This document shows, one piece after another, positions 1-8,732 of a stretch of DNA of 64,000 bases. The position numbers and the translations under genes are program-made. Position 1 is the stretch's first letter, and each line of letters opens with the position of its first letter. Source of the DNA: Sulfuritalea sp. (GTDB lineage: Bacteria > Pseudomonadota > Gammaproteobacteria > Burkholderiales > Rhodocyclaceae). The notes under the pieces are model-generated. The model saw only the letters and a program-made list of their open reading frames with translations, was not told where the DNA came from and made no database searches. Where the stretch lies: NCBI GenBank assembly GCA_023700805.1, contig JAMPYF010000002.1, positions 209,420 to 273,419 of the forward strand, given 5' to 3'.

Positions 1-2249
1 CGCTCTTGCGCATGAAGGACGGCAAGTTCGACAAGAACGGCGAGTTCGCCCCGATCTCCTGGGATGCCGCCTTCGACATCATGGCCGAGAAGGTCAAGGC
101 CACTCTGAAGAATCCCGAGCAGGGCCAGCGCGGCGTCGCCATGTTCGGTTCCGGGCAGTGGACGGTGTTCGAGGGCTATGCCGCGGCCAAGCTGATGAAG
201 GCCGGCTTCCGCTCCAACAGCCTCGACCCGAACGCGCGCCACTGCATGGCGTCGGCCGTGGTCGGCTTCATGCGCACTTTCGGCATCGACGAGCCGATGG
301 GCTGCTACGACGACATGGAGCACGCCGACGCCTTCGTGCTGTGGGGCTCCAACATGGCCGAGATGCACCCCATCCTCTGGTCGCGCATCACCAATCGCCG
401 CCTCACCGCGCCGCACGTCAAGATCCACGTGCTGTCGACCTTCTCGCACCGCACCTGCGAACTGGCCGACAACGAGCTGATCTTCAAGCCGCAATCCGAC
501 CTGGCGATTCTCAACTACGTCTGCAACTACATCATCCAGAACAATGCGGTGAACAAGGATTTCGTCGGCAAGCACGTCACCTTCGCCCAGGGCGTCACCG
601 ACATCGGCTATGGCCTGCGGCCGAATCACCCGCTGGAACAGGTCGCCAACAACAACGGCTACCCCGGCCCCGACGGCAAGCCCAAGGGCAACCCGCTGGC
701 GGCCAAGCCGATCGACTTCGAGGCATTCGCCAAGTTCGTTTCCGAATACACGCTGGACAAGGCGCACGAGATTTCCGGCGTGCCCAAGGACAAGCTCGAA
801 GCGCTGGCCAAGGCCTATGCCGACCCGAAGACCAAGGTCATGTCCACCTGGACCATGGGCTTCAACCAGCACACGCGGGGCACCTGGGTCAACAACATGA
901 TCTACAACGTGCATCTGCTGACGGGCAAGATTTCCGAGCCGGGCAACAGCCCCTTTTCGCTGACCGGCCAGCCTTCCGCCTGCGGCACGGCGCGCGAGGT
1001 CGGCACCTTCGCCCATCGCCTGCCGGCCGACATGGTGGTGACCAATCCGAAGCACCGCGAACTCTCCGAGAAGCTCTGGAAGCTGCCGGCCGGCGTGATT
1101 CCGGACTGGGTCGGCTACCACGCCGTGCTCCAGTCGCGCATGCTCAAGGACGGCAAGATCGGTTTCTACTGGACCTCGACCACCAACAACATGCAGGCCG
1201 GTCCCAACATCAACGGCGAAATCTATCCGGGCTGGCGCAATCCGAAAGCCTTCGTCGTCGTCTCCGATGTCTATCCGACGGTTTCGGCCATGGCCGCCGA
1301 CCTGATCCTGCCCTGCGCGATGTGGATGGAGAAGGAAGGCATGTACGGCAACGCCGAGCGGCGCGGCCAGATGTGGCGCCAGCAGGTCAAGGCGCCCGGT
1401 GATGCGAAGTCCGACCTCTGGCAGTACATGGAGTTTTCCAAGCGCTTCAAGGTCGAGGAAGTCTGGCCGAAGGAGATCCTCGACAAGAACCCCGAGTACA
1501 AGGGCAAGACGCTGTACGACGTGCTCTATGCCAACGGCCAGGTCAACAAGTTCGCCAAGGCCGAGACCGCGACGGTCAATGCCCACGCCTGGGCCGGCTA
1601 TACCAACGACGAGTCCGACAGCTTCGGTTACTACGTGCAGAAAGGCCTGTTCGAGGAGTATGCGAGTTTCGGCCGAGGCCACGCCCACGATCTGGCGCCC
1701 TTCGATGTCTATCACAAGGCGCGCGGCCTGCGCTGGCCGGTGGTCGATGGCAAGGAAACCCTCTGGCGTTTCCGCGAGGGCTACGATCCCTATGTGAAGA
1801 AGGGCGAGAATGTGCGCTTCTATGGCCACCCGGACGGCAAGGCGAAGATCTTCGCGCTGCCCTACCAGCCGGCGGCCGAAATGCCGGACAAGGAATACGA
1901 CCTCTGGCTGTGCACCGGCCGTGTGCTCGAACACTGGCACACCGGTTCGATGACGCGCCGCGCACCCGAGCTGTACAAGGCCTTCCCCGATGCGGTGGTG
2001 TTCATGCACCCGAAGGACGCCGAGCGGCGCGGCCTCAAGCGCAACGACGTGGTCAAGGTCAGCAGCCGCCGCGGCGAAATCCAGTTGCGGGTCGACACCA
2101 AGGGCCGCAACAAGCCGCCGGAGGGGCTGATCTTCATTCCCTTCTTCGACGAGAGCCGCCTGGTCAACAAGCTCACCCTGGATGCCACCTGTCCGCTGTC
2201 GAAAGAGACGGACTTCAAGAAGTGCGCGGCCAAGGTGGTCAAGGCCTGA
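1..2249 (+). CDS. napA: Periplasmic nitrate reductase catalytic subunit NapA (5' partial)
   Basis: Catalytic Mo-bisMGD subunit that reduces nitrate to nitrite in the periplasm. About 748 C-terminal residues are present. The frame is open to the left edge, so the Tat signal and the N-terminal Cx2Cx3C cluster ligands lie outside the window; a complete NapA is about 830 residues. The Mo-ligand cysteine is visible in [10 protein letters not shown] (codon at 243-245), followed by typical NapA segments such as [20 protein letters not shown] and [13 protein letters not shown] near the C-terminus. It is followed after 71 bp by napG, then napH and napB, so this is the 3' part of a nap operon. napD and napC are not in the window. 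Identity is secure. Confidence 0.97.
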   Translation, partial: LLRMKDGKFDKNGEFAPISWDAAFDIMAEKVKATLKNPEQGQRGVAMFGSGQWTVFEGYAAAKLMKAGFRSNSLDPNARHCMASAVVGFMRTFGIDEPMGCYDDMEHADAFVLWGSNMAEMHPILWSRITNRRLTAPHVKIHVLSTFSHRTCELADNELIFKPQSDLAILNYVCNYIIQNNAVNKDFVGKHVTFAQGVTDIGYGLRPNHPLEQVANNNGYPGPDGKPKGNPLAAKPIDFEAFAKFVSEYTLDKAHEISGVPKDKLEALAKAYADPKTKVMSTWTMGFNQHTRGTWVNNMIYNVHLLTGKISEPGNSPFSLTGQPSACGTAREVGTFAHRLPADMVVTNPKHRELSEKLWKLPAGVIPDWVGYHAVLQSRMLKDGKIGFYWTSTTNNMQAGPNINGEIYPGWRNPKAFVVVSDVYPTVSAMAADLILPCAMWMEKEGMYGNAERRGQMWRQQVKAPGDAKSDLWQYMEFSKRFKVEEVWPKEILDKNPEYKGKTLYDVLYANGQVNKFAKAETATVNAHAWAGYTNDESDSFGYYVQKGLFEEYASFGRGHAHDLAPFDVYHKARGLRWPVVDGKETLWRFREGYDPYVKKGENVRFYGHPDGKAKIFALPYQPAAEMPDKEYDLWLCTGRVLEHWHTGSMTRRAPELYKAFPDAVVFMHPKDAERRGLKRNDVVKVSSRRGEIQLRVDTKGRNKPPEGLIFIPFFDESRLVNKLTLDATCPLSKETDFKKCAAKVVKA

Positions 2250-2320
2250 ATGCACTGACGGATGAGTTGAGAGAGATGCGCGGGGAGTGACAAGCGTCTT
2301 GCGCTCCCCGCCCGGGAATC

Positions 2321-3178
2321 ATGGACAACGAGAACAAGCCCAGCGCCGCGGCGCGGCGCCAGTTCCTCGCCGACACGGCGCGCATGGCCTGCGGCGTAGG
2401 CCTGCTGGGGCTCGGCGTCGGGCTCTACGCACGCCATGCCAAAGCCTTGCCGCCCGCCGCGATCCGGCCGCCCGGCGCCTTGCCGGAAGCCGAGTTCTCG
2501 GCTGCCTGCATCCGCTGCGGCCTATGCGTGCGCGACTGTCCCTTCGACATCCTGCATCTGGCCAAACCCGAAGAACCGATGTCCACCGGCACGCCCTACT
2601 TCGTCGCGCGCCAACTGCCTTGCGAAATGTGCGAGGACATCCCCTGCGTCAAGGCCTGCCCGACCGGCGCGCTGGATCACTCCCTGAAGGACATCAACAA
2701 GTCGAAAATGGGCCTCGCGGTATTGGTCGACCACGAGACCTGCCTGAATTTCCTCGGCCTGCGCTGCGACATCTGCTACCGCGTCTGTCCGGTGATCGAC
2801 AAGGCGATCACGCTCGACCCGCAATCCAATGCCCGCACCGGCAAGCACACGCTGTTCATTCCGACCGTGCATTCCGAGCACTGCACGGGCTGCGGCAAGT
2901 GCGAAAAAGCCTGCCCGACCGAGGTCGCCTCGATCAAGGTGCTGCCGCTCTACATGGCCAAGGGGCAACTGAGTTCGCACTACCGCCTGGGCTGGGTGGA
3001 AAAGGAAAAAGCCGGCGGCAGCCTGGTGGCGCCGGAAGTCGAGCACCAGTACAACATGCCCGAGGGCATGCAGTATGAGCACGGCAAGGGCCTCTCGGGG
3101 AGTTCAGGCGCCGTACCGCCAGCGCCAACTCCTGCCGCACCCGCATTGCCCAAGGCCCTGCAGGGGAACAAGCTATGA
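2321..3178 (+). CDS. napG: NapG, 4Fe-4S ferredoxin-type quinol dehydrogenase component
   Basis: Periplasm-facing iron-sulfur protein that works with NapH to pass electrons from quinol towards NapAB. It has 285 residues. The N-terminus carries a twin-arginine-like segment (RRQFLADTARMACG) followed by a hydrophobic stretch. Four cysteine clusters follow: CIRCGLCVRDCP, CEMCEDIPCVKACP, CLNFLGLRCDICYRVCP and CTGCGKCEKACP, consistent with four 4Fe-4S clusters. The C-terminal tail is Ala/Pro-rich (about 255-285) and contains a copy of the window's dispersed 21-bp repeat at 3110-3130. Its stop overlaps the napH start (ATGA). The start chosen is the ATG 71 bp after napA. Confidence 0.95.
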   Translation: MDNENKPSAAARRQFLADTARMACGVGLLGLGVGLYARHAKALPPAAIRPPGALPEAEFSAACIRCGLCVRDCPFDILHLAKPEEPMSTGTPYFVARQLPCEMCEDIPCVKACPTGALDHSLKDINKSKMGLAVLVDHETCLNFLGLRCDICYRVCPVIDKAITLDPQSNARTGKHTLFIPTVHSEHCTGCGKCEKACPTEVASIKVLPLYMAKGQLSSHYRLGWVEKEKAGGSLVAPEVEHQYNMPEGMQYEHGKGLSGSSGAVPPAPTPAAPALPKALQGNKL

Positions 3179-4071
3179 ACGCTCCCGCCGCACGGCCCGG
3201 CACCGAAGCCGTTGCCGCCAAGGGCTGGCTGGCCGCGCACAAATGGCTGATCCTGCGCCGCTGCAGCCAGATAGGCATCCTGCTGCTGTTCCTGGTCGGG
3301 CCATGGTTCGGCCTCTGGATCGTCAAGGGCAACCTGAACTTCAGCTACACGCTGAACTTCCTGCCGCTGGCCGATCCCTATGTCATCGTGCAGTCGCTGC
3401 TGGCGCGGCAGGTGCCGGAAAAACTGGCATTGACCGGGGTGGCCATCGTGCTGCTGTTCTACCTGCTGGTCGGCGGACGCAGCTATTGTTCCTGGGTCTG
3501 CCCGGTGAACCTGCTGACCGACTGCGCCTACTGGCTGCGCGTGCGCCTCGGCCTCAAGGGCAGCGCCCACATCAGCCGGCCGACGCGTTACTGGATGCTG
3601 GGCATGACCCTGGTCGCCGCCGCGGTCACCGGCAGTATCGCCTGGGAGATGGTCAACCCGGTATCCATGCTGCATCGCGGCCTGTTCTTCGGTCTCGGTC
3701 TGGCCTGGGCGGTGCTGCTCGCGGTATTCCTGTTCGATTTGTTCGTCATGCGCCACGGCTGGTGCGGCCATCTTTGCCCGGTGGGTGCCTTCTACAGCCT
3801 GGTCGGCAAACTATCTTTACTGCGAGTCAAGCTGCCGGCCCGCGCCGCCTGCAACGACTGCATGGACTGCTTCGCCGTCTGTCCCGAGCCGCAGGTGATC
3901 CGCCCGGCGCTGAAAGCCATCGCCGGCACGCCGCCGCTGATTCTGGAAGCCAACTGCACCAACTGCGGCCGCTGCATCGATGTCTGTTCGAAGGATGTGT
4001 TCGCCTTCGGCACCCGTTTCAACACTACCGCCGCACCCGTAAGCGGCGTCGCTCAAGCGGCGCCGAAGTGA
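3175..4071 (+). CDS. napH: NapH, membrane quinol dehydrogenase ferredoxin subunit
   Basis: Integral membrane partner of NapG in quinol oxidation. It has 298 residues and about four or five hydrophobic segments. Two CxxxCP motifs typical of the NapH/NosR/RdxA family are visible (CSWVCPV and CGHLCPVG), followed by two C-terminal 4Fe-4S binding sites (CNDCMDCFAVCP and CTNCGRCIDVCS). It overlaps napG by 4 bp, so translation is probably coupled. The presence of napGH with no napC in view is a common variant; napC could lie upstream of the window. Confidence 0.95.
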   Translation: MNAPAARPGTEAVAAKGWLAAHKWLILRRCSQIGILLLFLVGPWFGLWIVKGNLNFSYTLNFLPLADPYVIVQSLLARQVPEKLALTGVAIVLLFYLLVGGRSYCSWVCPVNLLTDCAYWLRVRLGLKGSAHISRPTRYWMLGMTLVAAAVTGSIAWEMVNPVSMLHRGLFFGLGLAWAVLLAVFLFDLFVMRHGWCGHLCPVGAFYSLVGKLSLLRVKLPARAACNDCMDCFAVCPEPQVIRPALKAIAGTPPLILEANCTNCGRCIDVCSKDVFAFGTRFNTTAAPVSGVAQAAPK

Positions 4072-4102
4072 TCAACCGTCAATCTCGTCTGGGGAGTCCA
4101 TC

Positions 4103-4534
4103 ATGAAGAAAACCGTCACCATCCTTCTGGCATCGCTGCTGACCGTCATCGTGGGTTGCGCCAGCTACGAACCCCTGGTTTCCATGCGCGGGGCCGATGT
4201 TGCCGCGCCTGACGCGGCACCCGAGGCCAAGACCTACGCCGGCAAGCGGCCGGGCACGCAACCGGTCGTGGCGCGCACCTTCAGCACCCAGCCGCCGGTG
4301 ATCCCGCACGCGGTGGATAATTTCGACGAGGTGACCCTCACCGAAAACCAGTGCCTGGACTGCCACGGCCCGGCCAATTACGTGAAGAAGAATTCGCCGA
4401 AGCTGGGCGACAGCCATTTCGTCGCCGCGACCAAGGCCTTCGATGCATCGCGCCATGTCTGCACCAGCTGCCATGTCGCCCAGGTCGATGCGCCGGCGCT
4501 GGTCGAGAACCGTTTCATCGGCAACCTCAAGTAA
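4103..4534 (+). CDS. napB: NapB, diheme cytochrome c subunit
   Basis: Small electron-transfer subunit of the periplasmic nitrate reductase. It has 143 residues with an N-terminal signal or lipoprotein-like segment (LLTVIVGCAS). Two heme c motifs are seen, CLDCH and CTSCH, with NapB-type surroundings (PPVIPHAVDNF, SHFVAATKAFDASRHVC). It lies 31 bp after napH and ends 8 bp into the convergent napF gene. The cysteine in VGCAS could make it a lipoprotein, which is unusual for NapB; a simple cleaved signal is equally possible. Confidence 0.95.
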   Translation: MKKTVTILLASLLTVIVGCASYEPLVSMRGADVAAPDAAPEAKTYAGKRPGTQPVVARTFSTQPPVIPHAVDNFDEVTLTENQCLDCHGPANYVKKNSPKLGDSHFVAATKAFDASRHVCTSCHVAQVDAPALVENRFIGNLK

Positions 4535-5000
4535 TACTGATTGCATTGACCGGGCAGGGCGCCACGCAGGCGCCACAGCCCGTGCATGTGGCGGCATCGA
4601 CCTCGGGTAGCGGGGGGCCGCCGAGGCGCGGGCTGAAGCGGATGGCGGCGACCGGGCAGGGGTCGCCGCAGACCCGGCACTCCACGCCGCGCCTGGCCAG
4701 GCAGGTATCGGCCACCTGTGCCTTGATGAGCCATGGCGGCGCCTGATCTTCGGCGCGCAACAGCGCGCCGTCCCTGCAGGCCGTTGCGCAGGCGCCGCAG
4801 AACGTGCATTCGCCGCGCTTGAAATCCACCTCCGGATAGCCTCGCACGATGACGACGATGCGCGTCGGGCAGACCGGCACGCAGGCAGCGCAGCGCGTGC
4901 AGGTATCGACAAAGGCTTGTTCGGCCAGCGCCCAGGGCGGGCGTTGCGGATTGCGGCGGGGCTTGAAATCCCCCCGCATGAATTGTCGGCGACTGACCAT
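4527..5000 (-). CDS. napF: NapF, cytoplasmic ferredoxin-type maturation protein
   Basis: Iron-sulfur accessory protein of the Nap system, thought to act on NapA in the cytoplasm before export. The start is taken at 5000 (MVSRRQFMRGDF), which matches the family N-terminus; the frame is open further upstream but that extension looks non-coding. It has 157 residues with clusters CTRCAACVPVCP, CTFCGACATACR, CRVCGDPCP and CTGCGACVAPCP. It is convergent with napB, overlapping by 8 bp, so it is transcribed separately from napAGHB, probably from the 5001-5233 intergenic region. A detached, reversed napF is less usual than napF at the head of the operon. Confidence 0.92.
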   Translation of the reverse strand: MVSRRQFMRGDFKPRRNPQRPPWALAEQAFVDTCTRCAACVPVCPTRIVVIVRGYPEVDFKRGECTFCGACATACRDGALLRAEDQAPPWLIKAQVADTCLARRGVECRVCGDPCPVAAIRFSPRLGGPPLPEVDAATCTGCGACVAPCPVNAISIT

Positions 5001-5233
5001 GGATGAATGCGTTTGATCCGGGAACGGGATTCTGCCAGCGCAAATCCCCTGGCGTCGGATTGTGCGCCGCTTTATGCTCGCTCGCGGCATTTGCCAAATC
5101 CTTGTCCTTGGCATCGGGTTTGTCACAAAATCTCACCATTGCCCATTTGGATTTGGAGTGGATTAGTCTAGGCTGATATTGAGGTCGAATAGAAATGACC
5201 CATTTCCACCCATCAAGCAGAAAGGAAATCATC

Positions 5234-5602
5234 ATGAAAACCAAGTTCACGCAGATGGCATTGCTGGCAATCCTCGGGGCGTCGCTTGCGGCACCGGTGG
5301 CCGCCCAGCCCGGCGGCGGTCCGGGCATGGGTCCCGGTCAGGGCATGGGTCCGGGTGCAGGCCGGGCAATGCGCTTCAACTTCGACGAGGACACAACGCC
5401 CGGCTGGGCGCTGATGAATGCCGAAGAGCGCAAGGCGCACAGCAGCAAGATGGTCAATGCCAAGACCTACGAGGAATGCAAGGCGCTGCAGGCCGAGCAT
5501 CACAAGGCGATGGAAGTTCGTGCCAAGGAAAAGGGCGTGACCCTGCCGGCGCCGCGGCAGCTCGGTTGTGACCGCATGAAGGCGCGCGGCTTCTTCAAGT
5601 GA
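5234..5602 (+). CDS. Small exported Gly/Met/Pro-rich conserved hypothetical protein
   Basis: Function unknown. It has 122 residues from the ATG at 5234, which is preceded by a good ribosome site (AGAAAGGA). A signal peptide is clear (MKTKFTQMALLAILGASLAA, cleavage near VAAQ). Next come a Gly-Pro-Met repeat of about 25 residues (GGGPGMGPG units) and a conserved-looking core with GWALMNAEER, a TYEECKALQAEHH helix, and a late LGCDRM, giving two cysteines. The methionine-rich low-complexity stretch resembles those in periplasmic copper or metal-handling proteins, and the next gene is a metal exporter, but this is only suggestive. Confidence 0.75.
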   Translation: MKTKFTQMALLAILGASLAAPVAAQPGGGPGMGPGQGMGPGAGRAMRFNFDEDTTPGWALMNAEERKAHSSKMVNAKTYEECKALQAEHHKAMEVRAKEKGVTLPAPRQLGCDRMKARGFFK

Positions 5603-5642
5603 TCGACGGCGTGGCGCGCACCATGGCGGATTGCGCCGCCTG

Positions 5643-6551
5643 ATGAGCGGGCATACGCACCACCACGGCCCGGCCAGCTTCAGCCGGGCCTTTGCCATTG
5701 GCATCGCGCTGAACATCGCCTTCGTGGCGACGGAGGCTTTCTACGGCTGGCGCGTGGGCTCCCTGGCGCTGCTGGCCGATGCCGGACACAACCTGTCGGA
5801 TGTCGCCGGGCTGGTGCTGGCCTGGGGCGCCGCACTGGCCGCGGGCCGGCAACCCGACCACCGCCACACCTACGGCTGGCAGCGCGCTTCTATCCTCGCC
5901 GCTTTCGCCAATGCCGTGCTGCTGCTGGTGGCCATGGGCTCGCTGCTGTGGGAAGCCGGCCATCGCCTGCAGGCGCCGCATCCGACCGACGGCATCACCA
6001 TCATGGTCGTCGCCGCGGTCGGCGTGCTGGTCAATGGCGGCACCGCCGCGCTGTTCATGGCGGGCAGCCAATCCGACATGAATATTCGCGGCGCCTTCCT
6101 GCACATGGCCGCCGACGCCCTGGTTTCGCTCGGTGTGGTCGCCGCCGGCGCCCTCTATCTGTGGACCGGCTGGGCCTGGCTCGATCCGCTCACCAGCATG
6201 GCGATCGCAGTGGTGATCATCGCCGGCACCTGGGGCCTGTTGCGGCGGTCCTTGCACCTGCTGTTCGACGGCGTGCCGGAAAGCGTTGTCCTCGCCGAGG
6301 TGGATGCGCTGCTGCGCGCCCTGCCCGGGGTCAAAGGCGTGCATGATCTGCATGTCTGGGCGATGAGCACGACCGGCATCGCGCTGACCGCGCACCTGGT
6401 CATGCCCGGCGGACACCCGGGCGATGCCTTCCTCGAAAAAATCAGCCACGATTTGCACCATCATTTCCACATCACGCATCCGACGATACAGATCGAATTC
6501 GACGACCCGAATCACGGCTGCGCCCAACCCCTGAATTTCCCATCGCCATGA
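5643..6551 (+). CDS. Cation diffusion facilitator (CzcD/ZitB-like) metal exporter
   Basis: Proton-coupled export of Zn2+ or similar divalent cations across the inner membrane. It has 302 residues. Six transmembrane helices are apparent, with the two metal-site HxxxD motifs in TM2 (ADAGHNLSD) and TM5 (HMAADALVS), a His-rich N-terminus (HTHHH) and a cytoplasmic C-terminal domain (VHDLHVWAMS) typical of CDF proteins. The start is the ATG at 5643. Its end overlaps the next gene by 4 bp, so the two are probably co-transcribed. Confidence 0.93.
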   Translation: MSGHTHHHGPASFSRAFAIGIALNIAFVATEAFYGWRVGSLALLADAGHNLSDVAGLVLAWGAALAAGRQPDHRHTYGWQRASILAAFANAVLLLVAMGSLLWEAGHRLQAPHPTDGITIMVVAAVGVLVNGGTAALFMAGSQSDMNIRGAFLHMAADALVSLGVVAAGALYLWTGWAWLDPLTSMAIAVVIIAGTWGLLRRSLHLLFDGVPESVVLAEVDALLRALPGVKGVHDLHVWAMSTTGIALTAHLVMPGGHPGDAFLEKISHDLHHHFHITHPTIQIEFDDPNHGCAQPLNFPSP

Positions 6552-7606
6552 CTGCCGCCAACCCGCCCCTGCCCGTGAATTTTCCGCTGATCGTCAAGAC
6601 CTTCGCTCCCGGCTGGCCGGCGGCCGTCATGGGCACCGGCGCCTTCGCCCTGACCAGCCTGCATTTCTCGCACCAGGTCCCCGCGCTGGCGGGGCTGGCC
6701 TGGGCGCTGCACTGGTTCAACCTGGCGCTGTTCGCGCTGATCAGCGTGCCCTGGCTGCTGCGCTGGGTCATGGCCTGGCCGGCGGTGGTGGCCAGCTTCC
6801 GCCATCCGGTGGCGGCCAACTTCTATCCGGCCTATGCCATTGCCATCCTGGTGCTGGCGGCGCAGCTGCGCGCCTTCGGCGGCCACGATGCGGCCGCGCT
6901 GGTGGCCTGGTGGCTCGGTGTCACGCTGCTGTTTTCCCTGACGCTGGCGGTGCTGATCTCGATCTTCCAGGGCGAGCACGTCAATCTCGACCACATCACA
7001 CCCGGCATCTTCATGCCGCCGGTGGCCCTGGTGCTGATACCGGTGGCCGGCGCGCCGCTGTTGGCGATCCAGCCCGACGCCCTGCGCGACCTGGCGCTGA
7101 CCATCAACGCGATCGGCCTGGGCTCCGGCATTTTCATGTACATGGCATTGCTGGCGCTGGCCTTCCACCGCTTCTACGTGCACAAGCGCCTGCCGCCGAC
7201 CATGGCGCCGACCTTCTGGATCAACCTGGCGCCGCTGGGCGTGACCGTGGTCAGCGTGCTCAATCTGGTGGCCGCGACCCCCTTCGCCGGCGACAAGGCG
7301 CCCTACCTGATGGCGGTATTCCTACTCTGGGGCTTCGGCGCCTTCTGGCTGGTGCTGGCGGCGCTATTCACCTGGTCGGTGAGGAAGATCGCGCCCTTGC
7401 CCTTCTCCCTGACCTGGTGGGCCTTCACCTTTCCGCTGGGCGCCTTCACGCTCGGCAGCCAGCGCCTGTCCGAAGTCACCGGGCTCGCCACGCCGCTGGC
7501 CTTCGGCTGGCTGGCCTGGGCCCTGCTCGCCGCCATCTGGACCGTGACGCTGCTGAAGACGCTGGCCGGCGTCGCCAGCGGCAAGCTGTTCCAGCCGCAT
7601 CCCTAG
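6548..7606 (+). CDS. TDT/SLAC1 family transporter (TehA-like)
   Basis: Membrane protein of the tellurite-resistance/dicarboxylate transporter (TDT, SLAC1/TehA/Mae1) family, which forms anion channels or exporters. It has 352 residues with about ten hydrophobic helices. The N-terminal segment (FAPGWPAAVMGTGAFA) and the internal FMPPVALVLIPVAGAP match the family pattern. The start overlaps the CDF gene's end (ATGA). The substrate cannot be read from the sequence. Confidence 0.85.
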   Translation: MTAANPPLPVNFPLIVKTFAPGWPAAVMGTGAFALTSLHFSHQVPALAGLAWALHWFNLALFALISVPWLLRWVMAWPAVVASFRHPVAANFYPAYAIAILVLAAQLRAFGGHDAAALVAWWLGVTLLFSLTLAVLISIFQGEHVNLDHITPGIFMPPVALVLIPVAGAPLLAIQPDALRDLALTINAIGLGSGIFMYMALLALAFHRFYVHKRLPPTMAPTFWINLAPLGVTVVSVLNLVAATPFAGDKAPYLMAVFLLWGFGAFWLVLAALFTWSVRKIAPLPFSLTWWAFTFPLGAFTLGSQRLSEVTGLATPLAFGWLAWALLAAIWTVTLLKTLAGVASGKLFQPHP

Positions 7607-7679
7607 CCGCGACGGGCAGACCGACAGGGAAACGACCGAGGAAGCGAATCCCGCTTGACGCACCTCACTGCCGCCGCTA

Positions 7680-7701
7680 AGATAGTAACCAATTACTATC
7701 T
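7680..7701. promoter_or_regulatory. Perfect palindrome, likely TetR operator
   Basis: Two 9-bp perfect inverted arms (AGATAGTAA / TTACTATCT) are separated by 4 bp and lie 13 bp before the ATG of the TetR-type regulator. It is an AT-rich island in high-GC DNA. Position and symmetry fit an autoregulatory operator covering the promoter of the regulator-exporter operon. Confidence 0.75.
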
Positions 7702-7714
7702 ATCGGACTGAGCC

Positions 7715-8332
7715 ATGGTGCACAACGAACCCAGACCGCGCAACCTGCCGGCGGACCAGCGGCGGGCGGTCACCGTCGAAGCTGTCATCGAACTGACGGC
7801 CGAGCAGAATCCGGGCGACATCACCACGGCGGCGATTGCGCAGCACATGAATCTCACGCAAGGTGCGCTGTTCCGCCACTTCCCGAGCAAGGATGCGATC
7901 TGGCAGGCGGTCATGGAATGGGTCGCCGAGCGACTGCTGCAGCGCGTGGACAAGGCCATGCAGGACGCGGCATCGCCGCTGCTGGCGCTGGAAGCGGTGT
8001 TCATGACCCATATCGAGTTCGTCGTCGCGCATCCCGGCGTGCCGCGGCTGCTGTTCGGCGAGTTGCAGCGGGCCGAGGACACCCCCGCCAAGCGCATGGC
8101 GCGCACCCTGATCGGCGCCTACAGAAAGCGCCTGAGCAGCCTGATCGAAGAGGGCAAGGTCCGCGGCGAAGTCGCATCCGAAGTCGATACCGCGGCTGCC
8201 GTCGTCGCCTTCATCGGCAGCATCCAGGGCCTTGTCATGCAATCGCTGCTGAGCGGCAAGGCCAAACAAATGCGCACCGACGCGCCGGGTGCCTTTGCCA
8301 TCTACCGCCGCGGTATCCGGAGCGTCACATGA
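7715..8332 (+). CDS. TetR/AcrR family transcriptional regulator
   Basis: DNA-binding repressor of 205 residues. The N-terminal helix-turn-helix is recognisable (ITTAAIAQHMNLTQGALFRHF, about 36-56), including the family hallmark ALFRHFPSKDAIW. The C-terminal half is the variable ligand-binding helical domain. It is followed with a 4-bp overlap by a small membrane protein and then a DevBCA-type exporter, so it probably represses that operon. The palindrome at 7680-7701 is the probable operator. Confidence 0.92.
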   Translation: MVHNEPRPRNLPADQRRAVTVEAVIELTAEQNPGDITTAAIAQHMNLTQGALFRHFPSKDAIWQAVMEWVAERLLQRVDKAMQDAASPLLALEAVFMTHIEFVVAHPGVPRLLFGELQRAEDTPAKRMARTLIGAYRKRLSSLIEEGKVRGEVASEVDTAAAVVAFIGSIQGLVMQSLLSGKAKQMRTDAPGAFAIYRRGIRSVT

Positions 8333-8727
8333 AGCCGAATCGCATGTTGCAATGGCTGGCGGTCGCCGCCCTGGTTTTCGGCCTCCTGACCATCGTCAGC
8401 GGCGGCCGGGTCTTGTTCGGCGGAGCCCAGGCGCGAGCCGAAGCGGGCAACATCGTGCCCTTCGTGCTCTGGTTCAACTTCGTCGCCGGCTTTGTCTATG
8501 TCGCCGCCGGTGCCGCCCTGCTGTCGGCCTGGCGCGGCGGTGCCCGGCTGGCGCTGCTGCTGGCCGCGTCCACCGTTCTGGTGTGCGTCGCCTTCATCGC
8601 ACATGTCGTGTCCGGCGGCGCCTACGAAATGCGCACCGTCGGCGCCCTGTCGATCCGCGCGGCGTTCTGGATCGTGATCGCCACGCTTGCGCTGCGCGCA
8701 GCCAAAGCAACTTCAGTCCGGAGCTGA
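8329..8727 (+). CDS. Small four-helix membrane protein, unknown function
   Basis: It has 132 residues with four hydrophobic segments (for example LAVAALVFGLLTIVSGG and VLWFNFVAGFVYVAAGAALL). The start overlaps the TetR stop (ATGA) and the HlyD-type gene begins 5 bp after its end, so it sits inside the exporter operon. I recognise no named family. The layout of evenly spaced helices and few charged residues suggests an accessory membrane protein. Confidence 0.75.
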   Translation: MKPNRMLQWLAVAALVFGLLTIVSGGRVLFGGAQARAEAGNIVPFVLWFNFVAGFVYVAAGAALLSAWRGGARLALLLAASTVLVCVAFIAHVVSGGAYEMRTVGALSIRAAFWIVIATLALRAAKATSVRS

Positions 8728-8732
8728 CCCTG